From assembly GCF_040869045.1 (NCBI RefSeq), contig NC_090321.1, positions 71,767,183 to 71,831,182 on the forward strand: a DNA stretch of 64,000 nucleotides, written 5' to 3'. A program made the translations under genes and the position numbers. The notes under the pieces are model-generated. The model ran no database searches and was not told where the DNA came from. It worked only from the letters and a program-made list of their open reading frames with translations. The DNA comes from Eurosta solidaginis. Its lineage: Eukaryota > Arthropoda > Insecta > Diptera > Tephritidae. Within the stretch, counting starts at the first letter, position 1; each line of letters begins with the position of its first letter. Shown here piece after piece: positions 42,886 through 53,450 of the stretch.

Positions 42886-43147
42886 TATTGCTTAGCGCAT
42901 CTATCTTTGGGCCTGGGCCTGTGGCCATTATTGTGCAGTCATCGGCGTAGGAAACGATTGTGACTCCTTTCGGTGGTGAAGGTAGCTTAGATATGTAGAA
43001 ATTAAACAAAAGTGGGGATAGGACACCACCCTGTGGCACCCCTTGTTTAATTCTCCTTGGTTTTGATGTTTCGTTTCGACCACCCAGATAATTTGCGGTC
43101 CACCTTTTAAGACATGGAGGAAGGGTAGACCCTTCCAGGTCTTGCAG
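42886..43147 (-). pseudogene. LINE RT fragment fused to copia RT
   Basis: The minus frame LQDLEGSTLPPCLKRWTANY, then GVPQGGVLSPLLFNFYISKL and VSYADDCTIMATG, is the same family as the LINE at 34771-36800. It keeps the PQGG box lost there and lacks six residues (in frame) upstream. It joins copia RT at GCGCAAACGGCACAC|TATTGC. Confidence 0.85.
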
Positions 43148-43260
43148 TATTTCGTGCCGAATATTCGGCGCTTCGGCCGACAGCGTTGCCGAATATTCGG
43201 TATTCGGCCAATTCAATATTCGTGGCATCTCTAATATTAATCATAGATTAATTTATAAAA
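43148..43260. repeat. CCGAATATTCGG palindromic cluster
   Basis: GCCGAATATTCGGC, GCTTCGGCCGA, GCCGAATATTCGG and TATTCGGCC are packed in about 60 bp (43152-43211). Confidence 0.75.
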
Positions 43261-43389
43261 AACAAGTAAGGAAGGTTAAGTTCGGGTGCAACCGAACATT
43301 ACATACTCAGTTGAGAGCTATGGTGACAACATAAGGGAAAATAACCATGTAGGAAAATGAACCGAGGGAAACCCTGGAATGTGTTTGTA

Positions 43390-44890
43390 TGACATGTGTA
43401 TCAAATGAAAGGCATTAAAGAGTATTTTATGAGGGAGTGGGCCATAGTTCTATAGGTGGACGCCATTTAGGGATATAGCCATAAAGGTGGATCAGGGTTG
43501 ACTCTAGAATGCGTTTGTACGATATGGGTATCAAATGAAAGGTATTAATGAGTATTTTAAAAGGGCGTTGACCTAAGTTCTGTAGATGGACGCCTTTTCG
43601 AGATATCGTCGTAAAGATGGACCAGGGGTGACTCTAGAATGCGTTTGTACGATATGGGTATCAAATGAAAGGTGTTAATGAGCATTTTAAAAGGGAGTAA
43701 TCCTTAGTTCCATAGGTGGACGCCGTTTCGAGATATCGCCATAAAGGTGGACCAGGGGTGACCCTAGAATTTGTTTGCACAATATGGGCATCAAACGAAA
43801 GGTGTTAATGAGTATTTTAAAAGGGAGTGAGCCTTAGTTCTATAGGTGGACGCCGTTTCGAGATATCGCCATAAAGGTGGGCCAGGGGTGACTCTAGAAT
43901 TCGTTTGTGCAATATAGGTATCAAACGAAAGGAGTTAATGAGTATTTTAAGAGGGAGTGGGCCTTAGTTCTATAGGTGGACGCATTTTCGAGCTATCGCA
44001 ATAAAGGTGGACCAGGGGTGACTCTAGACTTTGTTTGTACGATATGGGTATCAAATGAAAGGTTTTAATGAGTATTTTTAAAAAGGAGTGGGCCTTTGTT
44101 TTATAGGTGTTCGCCTTTTCGAGATATCGCCATAAAGGTGGACCAGGGGTGATTTTAGAATTTGTTTGTATGATATGGGTATCAAATGAAAGGTGTTAAT
44201 GATTATTTTGAAAGGGCGTGGGGCTTAGTTCTATAGGTGGACCCCTTTTCGAGATATCGCCATAAAGGTGGACCAGGGGTGACTCAAGAATTCGTTTGTG
44301 CAATATGGGTATCAAACGAAAGGAGTTAATTAGTATTTTAAGAGGGAGTGGGCCTTAGTTCTATAGGTGGACGCCTTTTCGAGATATCGCCATAAAGATG
44401 GACCAGGTGTGACTCTAGAATGCGTTTGTACGATATGGGTATCAAATGAAAGGTGTTAATGAGTATTTTAAAAGGGAGTAATCCTTAGTTCCATATGTGG
44501 GCGCCGTTTCGAGATATCGCCATAAACTTGGGCCAGGGGTGACTCTAGAATTTGTTTGTGCAATATGGGTATCAAACGAAAGGAGTTAATGAGTATTTTC
44601 AGAGGAAGTGGCCTTTCTGGACCAGGGGTGACTCTAGACTTTGTTTGTACGATATGGGTATCAAATGAAAGGTGTTAATGAGTATTTTTAAAAGGGAGTG
44701 GGCCTTCGTTCTATAGGTGTTCACCTTTTCGAAAAATCGCCATAAAGGTGGACCAGGGGTGACTCTAGAATGAGTTTGTACGATATGGGTATCAAATTAA
44801 AGGTATTAATGAGAGTTTTAAAAGGGAGTGGTGGTAGTTGTATATGTGAAGGCGTTTTCCAGATATCGACCAAAATGTGGACCAGGGTGA
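43390..44890. repeat. 130-bp satellite, about 12 copies
   Basis: GTATCAAATGAAAGG landmarks fall at 43398, 43528, 43658, 43788, 43918, 44048, 44179, 44309, 44439, 44569, 44658 and 44789. The spacing is 130-131 bp except one shortened unit (89 bp). Each unit contains GACCAGGGGTGACTCTAGAA and TCGAGATATCGCCATAAAG. Confidence 0.95.
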
Positions 44891-45483
44891 CCCAGAACAT
44901 CATCTGTTGGAGACCGCTAATTTATTTATATATGTAATACCTGCCAAGATTTTAAGGATTTTTATTTCGCCCTGCAGAACTTTTTCATTTTCTTCTACTT
45001 AATATGGTAGGTGTCACAACCATTTTATAAAGTTTTTTCTAAAGTTATAATTCGCGTCAATAAAACAATCCAATTACCTTAACATATTTCATCCCTTTTT
45101 TCGTATTTGGTATAGAATTATGGCATTTTTTTCATTTTTCGTAATTTTCGATATCGAAAAAGTGGGCGTGGTCATAGTCGGATTTCGTTCATTTTTCATA
45201 CCAAGATAAAGTGAGTTCAGATAAGTACGTGAACTGAGTTTAGTAAAGATATATCGATTTTTGCTCAAGTTATCGTGTTAACGGCCATGCGGAAGGACAG
45301 ACGAACGACTGTGTATAAAAACTGGGCGTGACATCAACCGATTTCGCCCATTTTCACAGAAAACAGTTAACGCCATAAAATCTATGCCCCTACCAAATTT
45401 CAAAAGGATTGGTTAATTTTTGTTCGACTTATGGCGTTAAAAGTATCCTAGACAAATTAAATGAAAAAGGGCGGAGCCACGCC

Positions 45484-46037
45484 CATTTTTAAATTTTCTT
45501 TTATTTTTGTATTTTTTTGCACCATATCATTACTGGATTTGAATCTTGACATAATTTACTTATATACTGTAAAGATATTAAATTTTTTGTTAAAAGTTTA
45601 CTTAAAAAAAAATTTTTTTTTAAAAGTGGGCGTGGTCCCTCTCCGATTTTGCTAATTTTTATTAAGCGTACATATAGTAATAAGAGTAACGTTCCTGCCA
45701 AATTTCATCATGATATCTTCAACGACTGCCAAAGTACAGCTTGCAAAACTTTTAAATTACCATTTTTAAATTTTCTTTTATTTTTGTATTTTTTTGCACC
45801 ATATCATTACTGGATTTGAATCTTGACATAATTTACTTATATACTGTAAAGATATTAAATTTTTTGTTAAAAGTTTACTTAAAAAAAAATTTTTTTTTAA
45901 AAGTGGGCGTGGTCCCTCTCCGATTTTGCTAATTTTTATTAAGCGTACATATAGTAATAAGAGTAACGTTCCTGCCAAATTTCATCATGATATCTTCAAC
46001 GACTGCCAAAGTACAGCTTGCAAAACTTTTAAATTAC
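45484..46037. repeat. 277-bp perfect tandem duplication
   Basis: 45484-45760 and 45761-46037 read identically, including the poly(A/T) run and TCATCATGATATCTTC. Perfect identity in noncoding repeat DNA indicates a very recent event or an assembly duplication. Confidence 0.9.
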
Positions 46038-46484
46038 CTTCTTTTAAAAGTGGGCGGTGCCACGCCCATTGTCCAAAATTTTACTAATTTTCTATTTTGC
46101 GTCATAAGTTCAACTCATCTACCAAGTTTCGTCGCTTTATCGGTCTTTTGTAATGAATTATCGCACTTTTTCGGTTTATCGAAATTTTCGATATCGAAAA
46201 AGTGGGCGTGGTTATAGTCCGATATCGTTCATTTTAAATAGCGATCTGAGATGAGTGCTCAGGAACCTACATACCAAATTTCATCAAGATACATCAAAAT
46301 TTACTCAAGTTATCGTGTTAACGGACGGACGGACGGACGGACATGGCTCAATCAAATTTTTTTTCGATCTTGATTATTTTGATATATGGAAGTCTATATC
46401 TATCTCGATTCCTTTATATATGTACAACCAACCGTTATCCAACCAAACTTAATATACTCTGTGAGCTCTGCTCAACTGAGTATA

Positions 46485-47011
46485 AAAACCGAAGTACCTC
46501 CTTCGGGAATAAGTAAAATTCATGCTTTTTGAGCCTATGCATGAGATCGTATATAAAATTCAAAAGAAAGAAACTGATCGAATAGAAAAAAATTTAATTT
46601 AAAAAAGTCATATCTACACGAAAAAAAAACACTGTGTGTTTTTACATTTTAAAATGTGAAAAACACATAATTTTTTCATTTATCAAATAATTTGAATTTT
46701 ACATTTTTGAAATGTGTGTTTGATATGAAAAAAATGTAGATATTACATTATAATAATGTGTTTTCCACATGGAAAATAATGTCAAATTTGCATTATATTT
46801 CAAAATAGGAAATGTGTACTTCAAAAAAATGCTGTAAATTTAACATTAGGGGGACTCATGAAAGCATATAAACTTATAAGGTGTAAAATTATATCCATTT
46901 ACACACGCGGTTATATGAACGCACCTAGTAATACTCTTTATAAACTTGATTGTTTATCAGCTGTATTATTGCCAAACAAAATTTTTTTGATTGTTATAAA
47001 GGTCTTTAGGG
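46485..47011. other. No gene seen; cluster of small palindromes
   Basis: Between 46630 and 46770, ACATTTTAAAATGT, ACATTTTTGAAATGT and ACATTATAATAATGT recur. No open frame of note. Confidence 0.5.
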
Positions 47012-47014
47012 ATT

Positions 47015-49236
47015 TCCTGCCGCTGGTTGGCCATCATCTACACTAACTGCCTCAGGCTTAACTATATCCCTAAGTCGTGGCACACGGTTAGGGTCATCTT
47101 CATTCCCAAGGCCGGCAGGGGCTCTCATGTGTCACCTAAGGATTTCAGGCCAATCAGTCTCTCGTCGTTTCTTCTTAAGACGTTTGAGCGGCTGATTGAC
47201 CTGTACCTACGAGAAAGGATACCTGGGGGGTTACTGTCGGCTTCACAGCATGCGTACTGCAAAGGCAGATCGACGGAAACGGCTCTCCATTCGATTGTAA
47301 AGCAAATAGAGGGGTCTCTAGAACATAAAGAGTATGCTCTGGGTGCCTTTCTAGGCATCGAGGGGGCTTTTAACAATGTTCTACCGGGGACAATCGAAAG
47401 AGCTCTGGTGGGTTTAGGAGTCGAAGCGGCTCTGGTTGAATTTATTAGCAAACTTCTATGCGGCAGAATTGTCGCAGCGGAGTGGGGAGGAGCCATAATA
47501 AGGAGGAAGGTGTGCAGGGGCACGCCACAGGGAGGTGTCCTATCTCCTCTGCTCTGGGTTGTGGTAGTCAACGAGCTTCTTGTGGAGCTGGAAGCCAATG
47601 GCTGTCGGGTGGTTGCCTATGCAGATGACCTCGCTATCCTAGTCAGGGGCAAATTTCTGGGCACCCTGCGCGATGTTCTGCAGGGATACTTGGATACTGT
47701 GGCTAGGTGGGCTGAATCATGTGGAGTGGTGGTCAACCCGGGAAAAACAGAATTGGTTCTTTTTACAAGGAGATATAAGATACCCGACTTCAGAACTCCT
47801 TCGATTGGAGGGGTACCGTTGGTACTTACTGACAGGGTTAAATATTTGGGAATTGTTCTGGACAAGAAGCTGTCCTGGAGGCCCAATGTGGAAGATAGGG
47901 CCAGGAAGGCCGCGGTTGCCTTGTACTGCTGCAGGGGGCTATCGGAAAGAGATGGGGGCTCTCGCCAGGAGTAGTACACTGGCTTTATGAGATGGTGGTC
48001 AAACCGATTCTGCTATATGGGGTGCTGGTCTGGTGGAAAGCACTGGACACGGCGAGCACCTCCAAAATGCTAGTGTCAGTGCAACGGACGGCGCTTATCG
48101 GTATCAGTGGCGCTATGAGAACAACACCTACCTTGGCACTGAATGTCATGCTGAATATACATCCAGTAGATATTGCGGGAAAGGCAGCCGCGGCCCGGTC
48201 GTTGGTCAGGCTTCGTGATATGGGTTATATGCTTTCTGATTTCGGACACTCTAGTCTTCATACTAGTTTCGACTTTATCCCGGACAGGACGGACTATTGC
48301 ATGCCGGTGGCCGCTCCCTATACAACCTTCACCCCAGTCATTCCCCCGAGGGAGGAGTGGAGAAGAGGAATTATCTGGGGCATGGGACCGGTTAACTTGT
48401 TCACGGATGGGTCGAAGTTGGACGGAAAGGTTGGCGGGGGGGTATTTTGTCAAGAGCTAAATGTAAGCCGCAAGTTTAAGTTGGCTGATCACTGCAGTGT
48501 ATTCCAAGCGGAAGTTGCTGCGATTAAGGATGCGGTGGATGAAATGCTATCCAGCGCTACTACGGTTAGGGAATTTAACATCTACTCTGATAGCCAAGCG
48601 GCTATAAAGGCCTTGAGCTCAACTACAGTGCGATCGAGGGTGGTCTGGGAGTGCCTGACCACACTTGCGATTGCATCGAATTATTTTACAATTAAGATTA
48701 TCTGGGTCCCGGGCCATAGTGATATTCCGGGTAACTGTCAAGCGGATCTCTTAGCCCGAATCGGTACAACTGAACCGGATGAAGATGGCTGTAGGGATTT
48801 CGGGATTCCGCTATCCACCTGTGGATTGCTCTTCCATAGCTGGGCCTCGAGTCAGCTCAGCAAACGTTGGGCGGACACTACGTCTTGTAGGATATCAAGA
48901 TCTTTCTGGCCGAAAGTGGATGGCAGGAGGTCTGCTGAAATAATTGGGTTCACTAAGGCTCACCTATCAATGGTCATTGGGGTTTTGACAGGGCACTGTC
49001 CCATGGGCATCCATGCGGTACGTCTCAATATATTGGAAACTCCATCCTGCTGCAGCTGTATGGAGGATGATGAGGTGGAATCACCAAATCACTTTATGCT
49101 TGACTGCCCAGCTTTTGCCAGAACTAGGCGAAAGTATTTTGGTCGTGACTCACTTGGATCTCCCGAGGAGCTATCCAAGGTTGAGATCGGGATCATTCGG
49201 AACTTTATCGTTGCTACCCAACGATTCTCTAAGTAG
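47015..49236 (+). pseudogene. LINE ORF2 3' part: RT, RNase H, CCHC
   Basis: 5'-truncated in RT. The first frame (to about 47974) has FRPISLSSFLLKTFERL, motif A as FLGIEGAFNNV (Gly at 47354-47356 for the catalytic Asp), GTPQGGVLSPLLW and VAYADDLAIL. A frameshift near 47950 leads to 47992-49236 with the thumb end, RNase H (NLFTDGSKLDGKVGGGV, VFQAEVAAIKDA, IYSDSQAAIKAL, IWVPGHSDIPGN) and a terminal CCSCMEDDEVESPNHFMLDC. RNase H after RT points to the I/LOA/R1 group. The missing motif-A Asp means no RT activity. Confidence 0.9.
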
Positions 49237-49365
49237 TTATATCTACGTCACCGTTAGTTTAGTTTATTATATGTGGAATCACAACGGACCGTCATGTTGT
49301 CCAAGTGAGCTTCCTCTCATCAGGGAAGCTACCACCCAACCTAACCTAACCTATAAAAAAAAAAA
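49237..49365 (+). other. LINE 3' UTR and poly(A) tail
   Basis: Ends AACCTAACCTAACCTATA followed by about 13 A's. The CCTAA units resemble insect telomeric TTAGG on the other strand, but only two or three occur. Confidence 0.7.
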
Positions 49366-49713
49366 AATGTAAGGCGCGATAACCCCCGAAGAGATCTAAG
49401 GCCGAGCTTCTCTTCCAATTTGCGTCGTGCTCCTCTTGATTTTCCCTACAAATCGGCCGGACGGGGACCTACATGTTTTATGCCGACTCCGAACGGCATC
49501 TGCAAGGCAGATGAGTTTTACTGAGAGCTTTTCATGGCAGAAATACACCCGGAGTGCTTGCCAAACACTGCCGAGGGGCGACCCCGCTTAGAAAAATTTT
49601 CTTCTAATTGAAAAATCTTATTTCTAAAATTTTGATGTTGCTTTGCCCGGGGTGCGAACCCAGGGCATACGGTGTGGCAGGCGGAGCACACTACCATCAC
49701 ACCACGGTGGCAC
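49366..49713 (-). mobile_element. tRNA-derived SINE
   Basis: On minus it starts GCCACCGTGGTGTGATGGTAG (A box TGGTGTGATGGTAG near 49706-49693) and has B box GGTTCGCACCC near 49652-49662. A body follows with AAATTTTTCTAAGCGGGGTC, GAAAAGCTCTCAGTAAAACT and GGTCCCCGTCCGGCC, ending GGTTATCGCGCC. About 348 bp. Its 3' end abuts the LINE poly(A) at 49365, so it was inserted into or copied beside that tail. Transcribed by Pol III and mobilised by LINE proteins. Confidence 0.85.
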
Positions 49714-50929
49714 TTACTAACCGAACGTCAATTGGGCTACATCAAATATGCTGGCACACATTAAACATGGTACACTTTATTATTTTGTTTTATTAAACGC
49801 GCTTTCAGCAAATTTTATATTTTATAATTTATTTAATTTATAGTTTTGAACTTCGCTTCGCAAATAGAAATGAAAATAGTAGTCACAAAACTGATTCTCA
49901 ATTCTTTCAATTGCAGCTCAGTTCATTCTCAATTTCTTCTCTCGCATGTAGTTGCCACAATTGATTGTTTCGAACAAAACTTGTAGTATAAATGTTTGAC
50001 GTAACATTTTAAAAAGAGAACTTGTAAGTTATAGAAAGGTAAAGAATCAAATCGCAGGAAGGTAATTCACCACTGGAGTAAATTTACATGTAATTCGGCA
50101 AGTTTAGTTTTCTTAACACTTTAAGTTGAAACGATTCCAAAACAACTCAAACTTTTATGTTGTCGGAAACATCAACATTAAAAAAGGATGTTTTTTATTA
50201 TTTTATTAAATTCGTTCGCGTGAATGAAAATTCGTAAAAACTTGAACAAAATGTTACTAACTTGGAAAAATCCTGTTCGTTCAAACAAAACTTTTGCAAC
50301 AAGAGGGCGCAATTTTGCATATCTCTTGGACAAGAAGTTGCAAAATTGTACCCGATAGATAGGTGTGCCGGTATCCATAATTTTTGCACAGTACATTCCA
50401 AAAACTAGTTTTTTGTTGTTTTCCCATTTTTGGTGTTTTTTCGATTTGATGGTTTTCTTATTTTGGTACTTTTTTAACAAGTGGCACCATCGTCATAAGT
50501 ACAAAGTAGAGAACGCAGTGAGCGTGAAATTCTCTTTGAAATTTGGTCATGTATTGACGGTTGATCGCCGTTGAAATGACGTTTAAAATCAGCTGTGTTA
50601 ACAGAAAAATCAGTTAGATTGACCAGGAATCTGTCAATTTTACAGAACTTAAGAGCGACAATTTCTCTTCTATTGAAATGACTAAACTAATTTGTTCGTT
50701 TGACAAAGAACTCGGCCGAATTAACCATAATTCGATCAATTTCACCGAATCTCCGTTAAGTCAAGAACAACAGAACCGATTTGTTGATTTTACTAGCACA
50801 ATTTCTTTCAGTGTACAAAGTTTCATTAATGTCTTAAATACAGTACATTTCTTAATCTAGTACAATTCACTATTTATGTTCAGGGTTACCATCACATTAC
50901 ATTAGTGCCCTAGCCGGTAAAAGTACGTG
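49714..50929. other. No gene seen
   Basis: AT-rich. Short frames exist (for example 50178-50480 minus) but show no family resemblance. Confidence 0.4.
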
Positions 50930-51655
50930 GGCATTTGGCACGGCGTTGCCTATGCCGTCAATAATAAAATCAATGAACTCTGTCTCCCCTATGCTTTGCC
51001 CAGTGTAAGGATTCTTTCTTTTTGTCCCATTTACGTTTTGCTAACATTTTATATCTTTCGTGCCTCTGCATCGACACGTCGAATTCGGTTAACAGAGCTT
51101 TTTTCAAATCGTTATAACTCAATTCCTTTGTTGACAGAAAAACTTTTGCTGCTCTTGTAAGGCAGCGGCGAAGGGTCATCAATTTAAATCGCTCGTCAAC
51201 ACCTGACGATTCCATTACTTTCTCGAAATCTTGTATGAAATGCTCTACCGTAATTGACATGTCATCTCCTCTAAATTTCGGAATGGCGTGCTCAATGTCA
51301 GCCAAATCTATTCTACGCTGCAGTTGTGTCACAGCTCTAGCTTTCATATCGTCTATCTCCTTCATCAGCTTTAGTATATCAACTCTTTTTTGTAAAGCCG
51401 CCAATTCGTCTTCTACATTTGTGGCAATCGTTTTGGCAACGGCCCCGGTGGCGGTTATTTCAGTTAAAGAATTGGTACCAGAGTTGGTAGGAACGGCAGA
51501 GGCAACAACATTAAAGACGGCGGCGGAATTGGTATGAGTGGCAACCGAAACATTTAATTCTGTGAAATCATCGGCAGCGGTATTAATAAAGGTAGCCGGA
51601 ACGGCACTGTCGGCAGTAGAGGCAACAGGAAATGCATTTGATGTATATCCAGATC
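50930..51655 (-). pseudogene. Gypsy gag fragment
   Basis: The clear frame is 51404-50970, with LAALQKRVDILKLMKE upstream and IPKFRGDDMSITVEHFIQDF and AAKVFLSTKELSYNDLKKAL, a Retrotrans_gag capsid. The Ala/Thr/Val-rich N-terminal region extends to about 51655 in the same or neighbouring frames (a stop near 51535). It ends in WAKHRGDRVH without a zinc knuckle. At 51655 it meets a BEL gag. Confidence 0.75.
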
Positions 51656-52162
51656 ACGGTCAACCACCAATGCCTGCTTCAAATAATGAAATTTTTGGAC
51701 AGAATTTAATTCAAGGTTGTTATGAATTAGTCGATTGAATGAATCATGGAGCTTGGCCAATCGGTGAACTTGCCAGAAAACGAGGGTACTGGTAAACGTG
51801 GGAATTAAGCAGGAGCGATAAATCGCACTTGAGAATCAGATGACTGGTTCTTAGTATTTGTCCCCTCGCAATCCGATTCAGGGGGAACATATCTGTTTGC
51901 TGCTGTTTCACCAAACAGAAAAGTTCCAAGTGAATTTCTTCAAATTGGGAGGCAAAATCATTAGTAAAATATTCATCGTCATCTTTAATGTCTGAACATA
52001 TGATTGATTTGTGCGTAGAACAAAACTCCTCAGCGCACTTAATCGCTGTTCAAAATATGGCTTAGTTTTTCGCGAAGCAGAATCTTTCTTAAAGTTGACA
52101 AGAATTTTTTCAAGGGTCGTAAGTCGATTTGCTTGGAGCTTGATTAATGTTACATCCCCCAT
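51656..52162 (-). pseudogene. BEL gag N-terminal fragment
   Basis: From ATG at 52160-52162: LQANRLTTLEKILVNFKKD, YFEQRLSALRSFV and ELFCLVKQQQTD. Then, in another frame, MAKLHDSFNRLIHNN and VQKFHYLKQALV, characteristic of BEL/Pao gag (DUF1759). It is cut at about 51656 and joined to gypsy gag. Frame breaks near 51930 and 51750. Confidence 0.8.
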
Positions 52163-52818
52163 ATTATATTGTTTATAAGTGTATGGCTATGCAAATTAAC
52201 TAAATTAATGTGAAGAAACTCGAATGCAATGTAAGCGCTGAATATACGTATGTATGTTAGATGTTGGCAAATGAAAACGTTAGCGATTCGATCCAAAGAA
52301 AATCTGCGCTCATAGCAACTGTTGACTGCAGAGTGGCGAAATCTAAATATGTATGCTTTGATAAATAAGCCGGATATTATTTTTATGCAGCAGCTATGTT
52401 AGCAAGCATATAATATAGTTGTATAGTTGTACAATTTCACAAATGATTGAAAAGGATTCCCCTCATGGGCCCCAAAAAAATGTGTAACATTACAGAAATA
52501 TTATTGAAATGGGGTCCTTTTTTGTGCGGTATGGCCAGACGCAAGAAATATGGCAAGTAAAAGTGAAATGGATACACTCACCGAAACTTTTCTTCCACAA
52601 GGAAATGAGGAAACACTGTGTAGAGTTTATTGTGTATTATTTATTGAAAGATGATAATATGTGTTTTGTAGTACACCTTTAGCTATTAGTCTTAACGTTT
52701 ACAAAAAGATGATCCGCCAAAAATGTGGTTCTGTCTCCAATAGATTATGTAGAAAAACTTGCCGCAATGTATATATATAAAAGAAAAGTGCTGACGCCGG
52801 AAGTTGGCTGCATATCAT
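52163..52818. other. No gene seen; probable BEL leader then spacer
   Basis: AT-rich sequence upstream of the BEL gag ATG. The GGGGTCC near 52511 has no partner that I could find. Confidence 0.4.
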
Positions 52819-52893
52819 AAACTATGCCGCGTTCCACTGAGTTGGAACCTTATTTTACCAACTATGCTGCGTTCCATTGAGTTGGAACCTTAT
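52819..52893. repeat. 43-bp direct duplication at LINE end
   Basis: ACTATGCCGCGTTCCACTGAGTTGGAACCTTA at 52819 recurs with small changes at 52860. It sits at the 3' side of the minus LINE fragment. Confidence 0.75.
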
Positions 52894-52930
52894 GGTAGTG
52901 AAAAGATGAATGTACTCGTTGCATATTGTA

Positions 52931-53450
52931 CATATATTCTCTTTCCATTCTGCAGTTACCATGTTAAGCGCCGTTTCACATGAATGGCTTTTTCTAAATC
53001 CCGATTGCTCTGGTATAATCACTTTGTGTTTGTCTAGAAATGCCACCAGTTGATTTTTCACCACTAATTCAATAATTTTCTCATCTGCGGGTAAAGTGTT
53101 AATTGGGCGTAGCTCCTCCGGTTTCACTGTGCTCTGTACTTTTTCCACGGGTAGATACTATTGATGACACTTTGCAGCAATTAGGAACAATGCCACTGTT
53201 TAGGGATTCATTAATAATATCTTTGTAAAAGTTACCAATGTACACCATCGCATCCGTGAAGACAACCTCAGATAAGAGCTTCTCTCCACCGTATTTGTTT
53301 TTAAATGACTGAGTGATATTCATTATATGATTCACTTGTGGTAAAATAATTTGCGTACATTTCGACCGTTATGGGCAATTCTTCGATACTATCATTAATT
53401 TCTACTATACTCTGCACTGAAAAGTTTAGGGCATTATGTAAATGTCAAAT
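52931..53450 (-). pseudogene. LINE RT fragment (jockey-like)
   Basis: On minus: SIEELPITVEMYANYFTT, then MVYIGNFYKDIINESLNSG, a frame change near 53150, then ELRPINTLPADEKIIELVVK and PEQSGFRKSHSCETALNMV, which are RT fingers up to the segment before motif A. No YxDD region; cut at about 52931. The style is jockey-like. Confidence 0.75.

Larger units (their letters stand above)
43261..46484. mobile_element. Composite element with satellite core
   Basis: Begins AACAAGTAAGGAAGGTTAAG with hairpin TTCGGGTGCAACCGAA. ATACTCAGTTGAG (43303-43315) is inverted at 46471-46483. The core is the 130-bp satellite; the distal half carries GTGGGCGTGGT motifs, a 277-bp duplication and (ACGG)n near 46321. No coding capacity. 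Dipteran genomes hold similar sequences, but I cannot assign a class; ends are approximate. Confidence 0.6.

Noticed and set aside
49240..49365. Interstitial telomere
   Set aside because: Only two or three CCTAA units at a LINE end; true flies generally lack TTAGG telomeres.
50178..50574. Short frames on both strands near 50.2-50.6 kb
   Set aside because: AT-driven, overlapping and without motifs.
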